DNA from: Quercus robur
Lineage: Eukaryota > Streptophyta > Magnoliopsida > Fagales > Fagaceae
Reading direction: 5' to 3'
NCBI RefSeq assembly: GCF_932294415.1
Contig: NC_065537.1
Location: 64,246,290-64,310,289, forward strand
DNA: 64,000 bases
Both the position numbers and the translations under genes were made by a program. Within the stretch, counting starts at the first letter, position 1, and each line of letters opens with the position of its first letter. The notes below the pieces were generated by a model, which saw nothing but the letters and a program-made list of their open reading frames with translations, had not been told where the DNA came from and ran no database searches. Positions 46,611 through 58,420 of the stretch are shown one piece after another.

Positions 46611-47998
46611 GGTCAAAGAATTGTCACATGTGATATTGAAACTGAACAATGTGAGGATGGAACCGTCAAATGTGAAAAAAAAAAAGAAAAAAAAAGTAAG
46701 AGAACCACCAAATATGACAAAAGAATTCTCCCATGTGATGTTGGAACTGCACAATGTGAGGATGAGACCGTCAAATGTGAGAAAAAAGTAAGGGAACCAT
46801 CAAATGTGAGAAAAGAACTGTCACATGTGAGGTTGGAACTGCACAATGTGAGGATGGAACCGTCAGGTGTGAGAAAAAAGTAAGGAAACCACCCAATGTG
46901 ACAAAAGAACTGTTAGATGTGATATTGGAACCACATAATGTGAGGATGAAATCGTCAAATGTGATAAAAAAAATAAGGAAACCACCAAATGTGAGAAAAA
47001 AATTGTCACATATGATATTAAAATTGCACAATGTGAGGATGGAACCGTCAAATGTGAGAAAAAAAGTAAGGGAACCACCAAATATGAGAAAAGAACTGTC
47101 ACATGTGATGTTGGAACTGCATAATGTGAGGATAGAGCAGTCAAGTGTGAGAAAAAAGTAAGAGAACCACCCAATGTGACAAAAGAACTATCATATGTGA
47201 TGTTGGGACCGCATAATGTGAGGATAAAACCGTCAAATGTGAGAAAAAAAGTAAGGGAACCACCAAATGTGAGAAAAAAATTGTTACATGTGATGTTGGA
47301 ACTGCACAATGTGAGAATGAAACCATTAAATGTGAGAAAAAAAAGTAAGTGAACTATCAAATGTGAGAAAAGAATTGTCACATGTGATGTTGGAACTGCA
47401 CAATGTGAGGATAGAACCGTCAAGTGTGAGAAAAAAGTAAGAGAATCACCTAATGTGACAAAAGAACTGTCATATGTGATGTTGGAACCGCACAATGTGA
47501 GGATGGAACCGTTAAATGTGAGAAAAAAAAAAGTAAGGGAACCACCAAATGTGAGAAAAGAACCGTCACATGTGAAGTTGGAACTGCACAATGTGAGAAT
47601 GGAACCGTCAAATGTGAGAAAAAAGTACGAGAACCACCAAATGTGAGAAAAGAACTGTCACATGTGATGTTGGAACTGCATAATGTGAGGATGGAACAGT
47701 TAAGTGAAAGAAAAAAGTAAGGGAACCACCCAATGTGACAAAAGAACTGTTATATGTGATGTTGGAACCGCACAATGTGAGGATGAAACCGTCAAATGTG
47801 AGAAAAATAAAGTAAGGGAACCACAAAATGTGAGAAAAAAACTATCATATGTGATGTTGGAACTGCACAATGTGAGGATGGAATCTTCAAATGTGAGAAA
47901 AAAGCAAGGGAACCACCAAATGTGAGAAAAGAACTGTCACATATGATACTAGAACTGCACAATGTAAGAATGGAACTGTCAAATGTGAGGAAAAAAGT
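46611..47998. repeat. Minisatellite, ~92-bp units built on ATGTGAG
   Basis: About fifteen units contain GCACAATGTGAGGATGGAAC, RTCAAATGTGAGAAAAAAGT and GAACTGTCACATGTGATGTT. Within each unit ATGTGAG/ATGTGAT recurs every 15-25 bp. Long open frames on both strands (for example minus 46863-47591 rich in SHLTVPSSHCAVPTSH) follow from this composition and are not good gene evidence. Confidence 0.9.
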
Positions 47999-48266
47999 AA
48001 CCTGGTGTAGCAGGTTACCTTCTAGTGGGTACCGTACCCCCCCCCCCTTTTTTTGGGGGGTACCGTAGAATTACTCTAAATTAAGATAAAAAATGACAAA
48101 ATGACGTAGTTTTGCTATAGATAATGATAGCAATTAACAGATTGTTAACAGATGATTTAATTGAAAGTAAATGAAACTTAGAGAACTGAAATGACAAAAC
48201 TTAAAGGAATGAAATAAAAAATTGTAAAACTTAAAGGGTCAATTTTACATTTTGGTTTTGTTTTTT

Positions 48267-49326
48267 TTTTCTATCTTATTTTTTTAAATTATAAATACCA
48301 AGAAAATAAATTATCTCAAGCAGAACAACCCCAGTAAATATTTGACTTAGTACATTCTCATAAAGCATAATGGCAAAGTAAAATTTTTCTCTTTTTTTGG
48401 GATTATAGTTAGTTTAATTGGTAGGAAATATTATCATGAAATAAAAGATATTCTAGTTGAAATTCTTTTTTCTTTTTCTTTTTTTTTCTTTTTTTGAGGG
48501 GAGTTGAAATTCTTGAGAAAGTCTATATGCACAACATATCTTTATGATACTTTTACAACAAGCCCACTTTGACTTATGGTAAGTGTCAATATAATTGTTA
48601 ATCTATGGTAAGCTTTTATCTATTGAAAAATATTTTGAAATTTTGATATGATAGAATAATTAACTAACTCGAAGGTTTTTTTTTTTTAATTTTAGAGTTT
48701 ACAAAACCTAAATTTGCGGATTTAGATCTAAAAGTTAGAAATGTGAAAAAGTCAAAAAAAAAAAAAATTTAAAGTTTCTGATTTTAGGGCTTGAGATTAA
48801 AAACGATTTTTTTTTTTTACCTTTCAATCTTGGCTTTATATTCACTATTGTACACGGGTTCAAGATCGGGATCTTTTTGGCCCCATTCTAAAATAAATAA
48901 TTAAAAATTTTAAAATAATAATAAAAGATAGTACTTGTTTTTCTCTTGAGCTTTGATGTACTTACTTTAAACTTTCAAAACCGAACAAATCTTTTACTGT
49001 ATTTTCTGTTTGCACCAGCTGAGTTCTGAGTTCTGACTCATTTCTAAGTCGTATATTTACAGCTGCCACAATCATTGGTGCACAATTGTTTCCCACACCA
49101 AATTCTCAGCTTTCATTCGTTGAGTTTGAGCCCGTGAAGCTCACGCAATTCTTGAAAGTGGAAAACGAAAGGAAAAAAAAAATTCCAAAACCCCCACTCA
49201 AAAAAAAAAAAAAAAAAAGCATAAAATTTATGCACCCAATACCCTCTTAAATCCTCTCATTCTTACTTTTAATCTTAATCTTTGGAGGGCCAAAATCTTC
49301 ATTCAAACCCAGTGACTCAGAACACC
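48267..49326 (+). promoter_or_regulatory. Upstream region of the purine permease gene
   Basis: AT-rich DNA with T runs. A leader-like stretch from about 49000 holds the GCTGAGTTCTGAGTTCTGAC stretch and an A run (49198-49217). A TATA box cannot be placed with confidence. The coding start is at 49327. Confidence 0.35.
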
Positions 49327-49334
49327 ATGACAGG

Positions 49335-49380
<46 letters not shown>

Positions 49381-52300
49381 ATTATGTTTTATTTATTTAG
49401 TCAGAGTATTGAATTTCGTCTATTGGAATAGAATTTAGAGATGGGTTTCATTTGTTTCAATCATATGTTTCTGGGTTTTTATGGATGGAACCAATATTCA
49501 ATTCGCTGTTAGATTGCTGAGAAACCGTGTGAAACAAAGAAAATGAAATTTTGAATCTTTTGTGCCCAAGAAAATCGGAACCCCCACTTATAGATGTTGA
49601 CTTATTTATGTTGTGAAATATTTTTGTTTTCTCTGTTTTCTTAGCAATCAAACGAAGGTCGGTTTCAATTTTTAAGCGAAGCTGCACAACTGGCTTCTCT
49701 GTCCTTTTATTTATTTTTCAAATGGTTTCTTCATTTGTTTATCTGTTAATCTCATACTACTTATCTTATTGCTTGTTCCAATAAATTTTAGGTCCGTAAA
49801 CAATCCAAGCTTTGTAAAATAGTGAATGTTCGAGCACAGCTCAACAGCAAAAGTAAAATATTCAAGCTTGGCTTGAGCTAGAACCAAGCTTATAAATAAC
49901 ATTCGAGCTTGAGCCCGTTAAAAAGTCAAAAAGCTTGCGCCCACTTTGCTCAGCTGATTCATTAGTCAAGCTGAGCTCGAGCTAAAACCAAGCTCAAACT
50001 CAAACTAAATATCAACCTTTTGAGCTTGAGATCCAACATAGCTACATTATCAAACCCATATCGAGTTTATTTGGTTTGGACGAGTGGTCCTAACTCCCAA
50101 TTAATTAAAACCTTAGTAAGATATGGGCAAGCATGTTACCTAACTTATAAACGAGCCTAGGCTCAACTTGTTTTGTATCAAACCCTAATGTTCACGAGCC
50201 TATTTATGAATAATTTTTTTTGCTTGAACTTGGCTCATTTACCAAACAAGCTTAAACTAAAACTCAAGCTTGGCTTGTTTATAGACAAAAACATGAATAA
50301 GTTTTTTATTGAGCCAAGCCTAAACTGTTTACGAACGCTTTGATTCATTTACAGCCCTGCTAATAATTCTATACCTGTAACTTTTGCATGTTTTTTAGTT
50401 ATCCCTGTTCTCTTTTGATTATTCTCTGACCAATCTTTACTTTACATCTTTTCAATGATGCAAGAATGAGGACATAAATGGCTACAAAGTGAGAGTGCTA
50501 GTTCTTACTAGGATATTTAGAACCATTATTTATCTTTCACCTCTTGCCCGTGCCTTTTGGAGACTAAATTTGTGTATATCAACCAAGTACTTATCTAGTT
50601 TTTTCAGATTATAAGGATTAAGAAAGCTTCACTGCTTGCCTATAGGAATTCTTTAGTTTTGGCTAAGCCATCATTTTACTCTAGGCTGTTTTTTTAGCAA
50701 TTTATTGTTATCATTACTCTAATTATTTTGGGTAGTAAACCTGATAATAAAATCTGACAAAGTTTTCCATTAGATTCTCCCCCCCCCCCCCCCCAACCCC
50801 ACAACCTAAAAAAAAACAAAAGAAGAAAAGATTATTAGAAGAATTTCCTCACCGCTATTTTTAGTAAAGGAGCACCCTATACATTAGCTATGAAGCACGG
50901 ACGCGGCACCGGAGGTGCCGCACCCGCGTCGGACGCGGCCGGACGCGGCGACGCGCGAGGGACGCCGTTGCCCGCGCGTCCGGCCGCGTCCGACCGAGTC
51001 CTGCCACGTGGCAGACTCGAGATCGAAGCCGACTCGCGCCGACTCGCGCCGATGCGGCTCCGACTCGGGCCGATTCGGGCCGAATCGGGCCGACTCGGGC
51101 CGTATCGGCGGATATCGGCCGATATCGGCCGATATCGACCGAAACGGCCGAAATTAAAAAAAAAAAAAAAAAAAAAAAAACCCAGAACGCACCGTTTAAT
51201 GTTGATGTTGATGTTGATGTTGATGCTAGTATTTGATTGTCTTGTTGATGATCTTTTATTTTGTTTTAGTTTCAAATTTGCAAGTTGTATTCTAATTTCC
51301 GAACATCATGAATGTTTTAGTTTCAATCTTGTGGGTTGTGTTTAATTTATGAACATCATGTTTTAGTTATTATCTACTATTGTCTATTGCTCTTAAATTT
51401 GGTATATATTTGTATAATGTAAAAAAGTATGCTTAGCAATATATTAAAAATATAAATAAAAATATTTTTAATAATTTTTTAATCGCCGAGTCCCGCCGCA
51501 CCCGCACCCACCTTTTTCAAAAATTGCCGAGTCCCGCACCCGCACCCGCACCCGCACCCGAATCCCGAAACGCACCCGTGCTACATAGTACATTAGATCC
51601 TTTCTTCACCACAGAACCATTTCTTTTTACCTCAATTGCCACATAGCTCTTACTAGGACCTTTATGCAGTTTTATACATATAAAACCATATTGATATTTT
51701 CCATGTATGGTAGCTCTACTGATGTACCTGATGTTTCAGAAACCTCAAGCCGTAGAGAAATATTTATCTGTATAAACATTGCCATACTTGATTTTTTGTT
51801 TCATAATTGATCCTTTAACTTTAAATGCTTTTACACCCATGATCTCTAGCTCAAATGGAACCTCCAGACCTCCTTACCTTGTAAGAGCAAGGTGATGGGT
51901 GAGATTGTGGGTTCAGTTCAAATATTTTCTAAGTTCTAAAATTTTTGCAGTGGATTGATAAAACACATCTTTTTATAGGGATGCTAAACTTATTTACAAG
52001 TGTTTTATGTCCAATTACAGATCATCAAGAGCCAATGATAAAAAATGGGACTTTGAGTAACCAGTCACTAATTGGAAAACTCAACCAGTGGCAATGGTGG
52101 ATTTTGGTGGGGCTAAACATTTTCTTCCTCATTGTGGGCCAAGCTGCTGCTGTTCTTCTTGGGAGGTTTTATTATGATCAGGGTGGCAATAGTAAATGGA
52201 TGGCTACTCTTGTCCAAACTGCTGCCTTTCCAATCCTTTTGATCCCCTTCTTTTTTATTCCTTCCTCCAAGGAGCCTTCAAATTCTTCAGCCCCACCCTC

Positions 52301-53111
52301 TTTTAAAATTCTTGCCTCAATCTACTTCTCTCTTGGAGTGCTCATAGCTGGTGACAACATGTTGTATTCTGTTGGACTCTTGTACCTCTCTGCCTCTACT
52401 TACTCCCTCATATGTGCAACCCAATTAGCTTTTAATGCGATTTTCTCTTACTTCATCAATTCTCAGAAGTTTACTGCTTTAATTTTTAACTCTGTGGTTA
52501 TCCTTTCATTTTCTGCTGCCCTGGTTGGAATTAATGATGACACTGATGGACCATCCCGAGTTTCCAAGTGGCAAAAAGTAATTGGCTTCCTCTGTACCCT
52601 TGGAGCTTCTGCACTTTACTCTCTTTTGCTTTCCCTGATGCAGCTTTCCTTCCAAAAGGTTCTGAAAAAGGAAACATTTTCAGTGGTTCTGGAAATGCAA
52701 ATCTATACAGCACTTGTTGCCACTTGTGTTTCTGTTGTTGGTCTTTTTGCAAGTGGGGAATGGAAGACTTTGCATGGGGAAATGGTTGCTTTTTCTGCGG
52801 GGAGAGTTTCTTATGTTATGACCTTGGTTTGGACAGCGGTGGCTTGGCAGGTTTGTTCTGTAGGTGTTGTGGGATTAATTTTTGTGGTGTCGTCTCTTTT
52901 CTCCAATGTAATCAGTACTGCCTCTTTGGCTATTACTCCTGTTGCTTCCGTGATAGTGTTCCATGATAAGATGAATGGCATCAAGGTAATTGCTTTGCTT
53001 TTGGCTATTTGGGGTTTTGTATCTTATATTTACCAGAATTATCTTGATGATTGTAAGGCAAGGAGAACCCGGAACAATGATAGTGAATCTCAAACTGGCC
53101 CTCTATGTTGA
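49327..53111 (+). CDS. PUP: Purine permease, PUP11-like (two coding exons)
   Basis: A 10-helix transporter of the plant purine permease (PUP) family in the drug/metabolite transporter superfamily; relatives carry adenine, cytokinins or related bases across membranes by proton coupling. Proposed coding exons are 49327-49333 (ATGACAG, donor GTCTGT) and 52021-53111 (after TCCAATTACAG), giving MTDHQEPMIKN and 365 residues in all. This is the usual length and the usual tiny first exon of the family. The large exon is open upstream into the intron to 51945, and an in-frame ATG at 51981 is a weaker alternative start. Visible family blocks: VGQAAAVLLGRFYYDQGGNS, KWMATLVQTAAFPILLIPFF, SVGLLYLSASTYSLICATQL, AFNAIFSYFINSQKFTALIF and FHDKMNGIKVIALLLAIWGF. 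Nothing in the main exon is broken. The substrate is not deducible. A pseudogene copy lies at 25561-26616. Confidence 0.85.
49790..50362. mobile_element. hAT-like repeat in the permease intron
   Basis: It begins AGGTCCGTAAACAATCCAAG and ends CGAACGCTTTGATTCATTTACAGCCC; the ends are inverted imperfectly (GTAAAC/GTTTAC, TGTAAAT). The interior is full of CAAGCTTGGCTTG and GAGCTTGAG palindromic words. No clear TSD. Confidence 0.55.
50880..51596. mobile_element. 701-bp GC-rich hAT-like non-autonomous element (50888-51588)
   Basis: The inverted ends CTATGAAGCACGGACGCG and CTATGTAGCACGGGTGCG differ at three positions. The 8-bp repeat TACATTAG (50880-50887 and 51589-51596) is perfect, the hAT target-duplication length. 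The left 280 bp is extremely GC-rich with words such as GACTCGGGCC and GATATCGGCC; a run of about 26 A bases, (GTTGAT)n and a more AT-rich part follow; the right end repeats CGCACC. Open frames there come from composition. Confidence 0.85.
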
Positions 53112-56045
53112 TGGGTTTGGACTTTGGAAATTTCCTAGAAACTGACTCTCATGGATGATCTTTAATTATTTGTCCTCCCCCGCTGTGAACACTACCAGCC
53201 TCAGAATAAAGCGTATTTTTTACAGGTTTATTGCTTTGTATCTCTTTTTTAGGGTCAGTTATCCAGTTGATGGTTATTTGATAGAACCTGTTATATTCTA
53301 TATAATGGTGTTCGGAAGATCCATCGGGATGACTTCATTTCCTTGTTTTGTAGGTATTGGAATAGGTATAGGGCATATGTGACTAAATTTTTTTATTAAA
53401 AAATAAAATTGCAACACTATTGAGATGTTTAAATGTAGAAATTAATTAGTTCTGCAAGAAATGGTTCTAAAAATTCATAGATGTGAACATGGATGAGGAT
53501 GTTTCAATGATCTGTGTGACCTCTTTTTGGCTTTTTTACCTTTTTTTCCCTATCCATGGTCCTTGTGCAGTTTGATTTATTTATGTTATCTGTGTTTTGT
53601 TGCTCTATGGTGGTTTTGAACAACTTTCAAGAATGGCATCAAGGTTTTTAGACTGTTTTCATCGAATTATATTTGGATGAAAGAGCAAGAGCTATGCTAG
53701 AATGAAAGTGAAATTATAGAGGATTGGCTAAAATTTGAAGAAACTTTGATGGTCTCTCTCTCTCTCTCTCATATATTTATCTATCTATCTTCCCTTCAGC
53801 TTTCCTTCTGTGTCAAGGAAGTTGGTATGAATTTATATTCTTGTATTAAACTTCCACAATGAACCTTCTTTCGATTGGCAAACAACACCTGCACCAATCG
53901 GTTTTGAACCCACAATTTTACTCTCCGCACATTCTTATGGGAAGAGAGAATGCCAATTGAGTCAGAGGCTTAGAGCTTATTGGCTTCACAGTGAACCTTG
54001 TCAACCAGATCCGAAGTCACTGTAATTTCTCATGAGTACAAGTAGCATTGCATATTTACTATTTAGAGCATGAACTGGTAGTTCTGGCAGTTTTTGAGAT
54101 CAGTGTGTCCAAATGAAAATTGATCACATAACACTATAATTCTTTGGAAGGTAATTCAGAACAAATATGATGGCATTTCCCTCAAGTCGTTGCTAATAGC
54201 TTTTGACAAATCTGATGGTAATTTTTGGACTCATGCGCGTGTTAGCATATAGATGCTAACGTCTCTCTCTCACAAAGAAAATTCTCTAAAAAGCCCATAA
54301 ATTTTATATTAAGTTAAATAAGCCCAAAAATAAAATTAAAAAAAAAAAAAAATTAAACCAAACAAGCGTTGTTCACTATTCTATCATAAGTGTCTCTATT
54401 GCCCACTGCCAGGGATAATGGTTTAGAAACTAGTATATAATAATAATAATGGGATGCTAATAAATATTAGTCATTTTAGTCCTTATCAATCAAATTGGAA
54501 TATCCATCATTGGATGATGGGCCTATGTTAGAAGATTCAAAGATTGGAGACTTACGCAATTGCAAGTAGCAAGGCCAATTGGATAAGTTGATTTAGTGTG
54601 CGTTTGCACGGTGTTTTTGTCCATGCGTTTGCATTTTCTTCTTGGTCTTATGCATTGTTTGCTGACCAACTTGTACGAAAAAACGTATTTGTAACTTTAA
54701 AATTGGGTCTCATGGACATTATTTATATTTTAAAAATTATTTTACTATAATGTTTTCAGTAATAAGTTTTTAGTTTTTAGTAATAAGCGATATCTAAACA
54801 GATCCTTAATTTTTTTTTTTTAAAGAAAAATAGATTGCTTAACTTGGTTCCAAATGTGTTTAATTGGCAACATGGAGAGCCTGAAAGAAAGTTTTGATGG
54901 TTTATGTGGACTTTTCACTTTTCTCTTTTTTTATGAGGGAAATAATTCACTTTCTCCATTTGATTCTTGGAATAAGAAGATAAAGAAATAAAGAATTGTT
55001 GAAATGCTTGAGAAATGAAGCTGATTACTAAAGCAATATAATAATTTTCTTTTCTTTTATCACATCCAAGGTTCGAATAGAGGGAATATAGGCAAGGAAT
55101 TGTTCTACGTAACTTCCATAAAACATTGGACATATAAAATTAAAGCAAGAGTTGTCCTCTACTATGCATTCATGTCACAACTCTAATTAGCCAAAATATT
55201 CAATTTAAATGATGATATCTAAGTGAGTGGTTGTGCAAATGGAGTATATATATATATATATATATATAACAATCTTATCGCAATCTGTAGATTCGCTTTC
55301 AACACCAACAATAAAAACATATTCGCTTTTACTACGTTCACTCCAATAAAAGCAATTCACTTTCGGAATTTGAACAATTTTCAGAGAATCTAATGCTTCT
55401 CCAGTTTCTATAAATTGGAAGCTCAGTCTCATATGTGTGTATATATATATATAATTTTTCTTTTTTTATTGATCCACTGATTAGATTGTAACCTCCAACC
55501 ACCGCCTTTCTTCTTTGACACAATATGATATCTACCACAATGTCACAAAAGTCTTGTCAACGTTGTAAACATTAATTTTAAATGTTTTAATAGTGAACTC
55601 AGAAATGCCATTAGATCGTGCTCACAAAAATAATTTCATGTAGATTATATTACATATAATACAAACTAAATTAAGTGTGTCTAATACGGGCACAAACACA
55701 CTAATATAACACTTGGCCATGCTAAATCTATGAAAACTTCGGCAATTTATTGATTATATATAGTCTTCATCTAAGCCGGTGAGAGTAAAATAGTACTTTC
55801 GAAAATAATAGTAAACCAGTTTCTGTGTTGGACTCAGTCTTTTTTTTCTTTTAAAATTATTGAGAATATAAATTGTAGAGTAAAATAGTACTTTCGAAAA
55901 TAATAGTAAACCAGTTTCTGTGTTGGACTCAGTCTTTTTTTTCTTTTAAAATTATTGAGAATATAAATTGTAGGATATTTGCAATGTGCACAAAAACAAT
56001 TACTAAAATCCTAATTTTAGATGAATATCCAATGCTAATCCACTA
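53112..56045. other. Intergenic DNA downstream of the permease
   Basis: The first 300 bp are probably 3'UTR. A (TC)n run is near 53755-53769 and (TA)n stretches are near 55247-55267 and 55441-55453. A 95-bp tandem duplication lies at 55782-55971. No other gene is recognised. Confidence 0.55.
55782..55971. repeat. 95-bp tandem duplication
   Basis: AGAGTAAAATAGTACTTTCG at 55782 recurs at 55877 with the rest of the unit apparently unchanged, including ATTGAGAATATAAATTGTAG. Confidence 0.9.
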
Positions 56046-56049
56046 TTTG

Positions 56050-57680
56050 AAGAAGTGTCCAAATTATCAAATTGGAAGGTGTTGAAGGCCAAAATTTCAC
56101 TAAAAGCCAATTCCATGAAAAATAAAGAAGGTCCAATTCAAGCAGTAAGAAGAATCAACATTAAGGCCCAATTTATGTTCAGATTTACAGCAAAAAGGTC
56201 ATCAAAAAGTCCAGCAAAATCCAGTGAAAGAACTTGGCCGGGATACCCAGAGGCTGCCAGAGGCCCGGGATCCTCAGGTAATGCAGCACAGATACTGTGG
56301 GATTGAAACAGCTCAAGAGAGGTACCACGAAATACAAGAAAGGAAGAACAGAGATGTCCTTCTCAAGTACCCAGTGGTGCAACAAAGAATCAGAAAGTAT
56401 AAAGCAAACATTCATGAACAAAGGAGTTGTACCACAAGGAACCAAAAATGAGAAAATCATACGTAGAAGCAATTGGAAGAGAACTTTCAACCCAGCAGTA
56501 AAAGATTCCAACTATTTGAGAATAATGACAACAAGGAAATACAACCGCAGCTGAGTCTGAAAAGTGAGAAATCTTGAAGGAAGAGAAATTGAAGGCTAGG
56601 ACGCCCCGGAATGGAAAGTCAGCAAGTGACTTTTAGAGAAACAGTATTAAAAGATGAAAACCATGAGAAAAAAAGGAAGAGACGAGCCCCTAAGAAAATG
56701 TCACAGCACAAGCTCTGAGGGGCAAAAGAGAGAAATCACTAGTACCTCAGAGCCCTAGAAAACACGCTATAAAAGGAAGAGAAAACCCATGTTGAAGGGG
56801 GGAGGATTTTCAGTAGGAAAAATATCAAAACAGAGTCATTAGAACTCTGTAAAATTTAAGAAAAACAGAGGAATGTCTCCCGGTATCCCAGAAACAGTCA
56901 CTATAGAACATACTTGGATTCAAAATGATTCAAACTTTGCAAGTCTTAGAGGCTTGAATAGCCATCAAAGTCTGTAATTTTTGAGCTTATTTGAACCTTG
57001 TATCACGTCTTACTGAGCACACTTGTAATCCACAATCAAGAAAAATAGTGAAATATCTCATATTGATTTGAGAATTTATAACATTTACTTTGCATATTTC
57101 TTTACTGCTTCTTGCTGCTCAATACATATATATTCTTGCTTGTAAAGCTGAGTCCCTGCCCAAGCAAAGCCACTCAGACTTGAGTTCCAAATCCCACAAG
57201 TCTTGTGCAAAAGCATAAGTCTGTGAGAATTGGGGCCAGGATCCTCGTGGCTGAATCGTCCTTATGAAATTCATTTACATATATGTATATGTATTAATAT
57301 ATATATATATCCTAATATAAGAAACTAACAATTATTTGAAGATATGTGCATTGTATAGTTGTTCTTGTGTAGGACCTATAGAGGTAAAAGGAAAGGACAA
57401 AACTCCATTGCATAACAAGCATGGAGAAAGATTGTATAGTGCACAGAACCAGAGATTCTAGGTTCTTACAGGCCTAATACGCCCCGGGATCCCACGACAG
57501 TACGTCCCGGGATCCCATGACAATACACCTGGGGAGGAATCGCATTTTTACCATAAGGAGATTTATGTGACTTGCGCACAACTTGGTTCGTAATCAGCTC
57601 CCATTTAGCTGCGGTGAACCAAGCCCAGTCCACCAAAACACAACTATTTGGCCCAGGATCCTTGGGCCTGTGTGCTAAAG
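56050..57680 (+). repeat. Unclassified LTR-like sequence
   Basis: It is more GC-rich than its surroundings, with a TATA box at about 56769 (CTATAAAAGGAAGAG) and leader-like sequence. The word CCCGGGATCC, or CCAGGATCC forms, recurs near 56263, 57239, 57483, 57506 and 57654. No protein domain, PBS or paired LTR is clear. Boundaries are only approximate. Confidence 0.4.
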
Positions 57681-57859
57681 AAAAAAAGCACTCTCATAGA
57701 AGGTAGATTAATTTTAAATTTGGATGTGGAATCTATCCACTGATATGTTTTAAAACACTAATTTGGATGGTGGGATAAACATTATAAATCAATATCATAT
57801 TTAGAGTGTGTAGGTAAAATTTTGAAGTATATGATGTATGGATTAGGCTCATTTATAAG

Positions 57860-58262
57860 TTATTAAGGAAACTCAACTATGAAATCAACTTTGATGGAGT
57901 CGTGTTCACAAAGGAAGAAAGAGCTAATATTGGTGTGGATGTTAGAGATGACTAGGGTATGGTTATAGCCTCAATGTCCCAAATTATTGCTCTGCCTCTC
58001 TCAGTTGTTGAAGTTGAACTGGTAGCAGCTGTGAGAGCATTGGAATTTTCTTTGGAAATTAGGATTTCTTCTATAGTAATTGAAGGTGATTTGGAGTTAG
58101 TGATTATTCTCTCAAAGATGAATCCCCTTCATTTGCCTCCTTTGATCTTCTGATACGAGATGCAAAAATATTAACCATCTTTCCAAAGTTTTAGGCTTTT
58201 AGCTTTCCTTATGTCCAACCAATCCGATTTGGCTTATATTTCTTAATAAAGTTTACAGCTTT
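57860..58262 (+). pseudogene. LINE RNase H-like fragment
   Basis: The frame reads YEINFDGVVFTKEERANIGV then VRDD, a TAG, GMVIASMSQIIALPLSVVEV, ELVAAVRALEFSLEI and IEGDLELVI. This is the plant RVT_3 pattern. It has several stops and is followed by a (CA)n/(CAAA)n tail near 58268-58302. Confidence 0.7.
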
Positions 58263-58420
58263 TTTCTCCACACACACACACAAACAAACAAACAAACAAA
58301 AAACCTATGAAATTCCTAAAATCCCATTGATAAATTGTAAAATGAGTCACTAGAATTTGACCAATCATCAGTGTTTAAACAAAACCTTAATGAATTGTCC
58401 CAAAAAAAAAAAATCAATGT

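Larger units (their letters stand above)
41068..48085. mobile_element. Middle Pack-MULE (41077-48076), 7.0 kb, perfect 9-bp TSD
   Basis: The left end GGGTCATTCTACTGTACCCC and, on the reverse strand, the right end GAGTAATTCTACGGTACCCC are inverted, and both arms continue through a second G/C hairpin to GGTACGGTACCCAC. The 9-bp repeat TAAATTAAG is perfect (41068-41076 and 48077-48085). It carries a MADS-box gene fragment, a third MULE (44151-45564) and two minisatellites. No transposase is seen. Confidence 0.85.
40164..48266. mobile_element. Outer Pack-MULE (40173-48257), 9-bp TSD
   Basis: Inverted arms of about 170 bp: 40173-40350 (GGCTAAAATGCAAAATCAAC…) and 48095-48257 in reverse (AACCAAAATGTAAAATTGAC…), sharing TTATCATTTCAGTTCT-like and CATTATCTATRGCAAAAC-like blocks. 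The 9-bp flanks TTGTTCTTT (40164-40172) and TTGTTTTTT (48258-48266) differ at one base. Without the 7-kb element inside it, the unit is about 1.1 kb and holds a lipase-like gene fragment. There is no transposase. Confidence 0.75.
49334..52020 (+). other. Intron 1 of the purine permease
   Basis: It begins GTCTGTCTTTC followed by a (TC)n run (49347-49375) and ends TTACAG. Two transposons lie in it: a hAT-like repeat at about 49790-50362 and a GC-rich element at 50888-51588. Between 50780 and 50796 is a C run. Confidence 0.75.

Noticed and set aside
46613..47925. Serine/histidine-rich and lysine-rich ORFs on both strands, up to 242 codons
   Set aside because: Open frames come from the ATGTGAG-based minisatellite composition; both strands are open at once and no start or promoter context is seen.
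50877..51345. Arginine/alanine-rich ORFs of 130-150 codons on both strands
   Set aside because: They lie in the GC-rich part of the hAT-like element, where stop codons are rare by composition.
51945..52020. N-terminal extension of the purine permease encoded before 52021
   Set aside because: No ATG at 51945, and splicing from ATGACAG at 49327 to 52021 gives a family-like N-terminus; the ATG at 51981 is kept only as an alternative.
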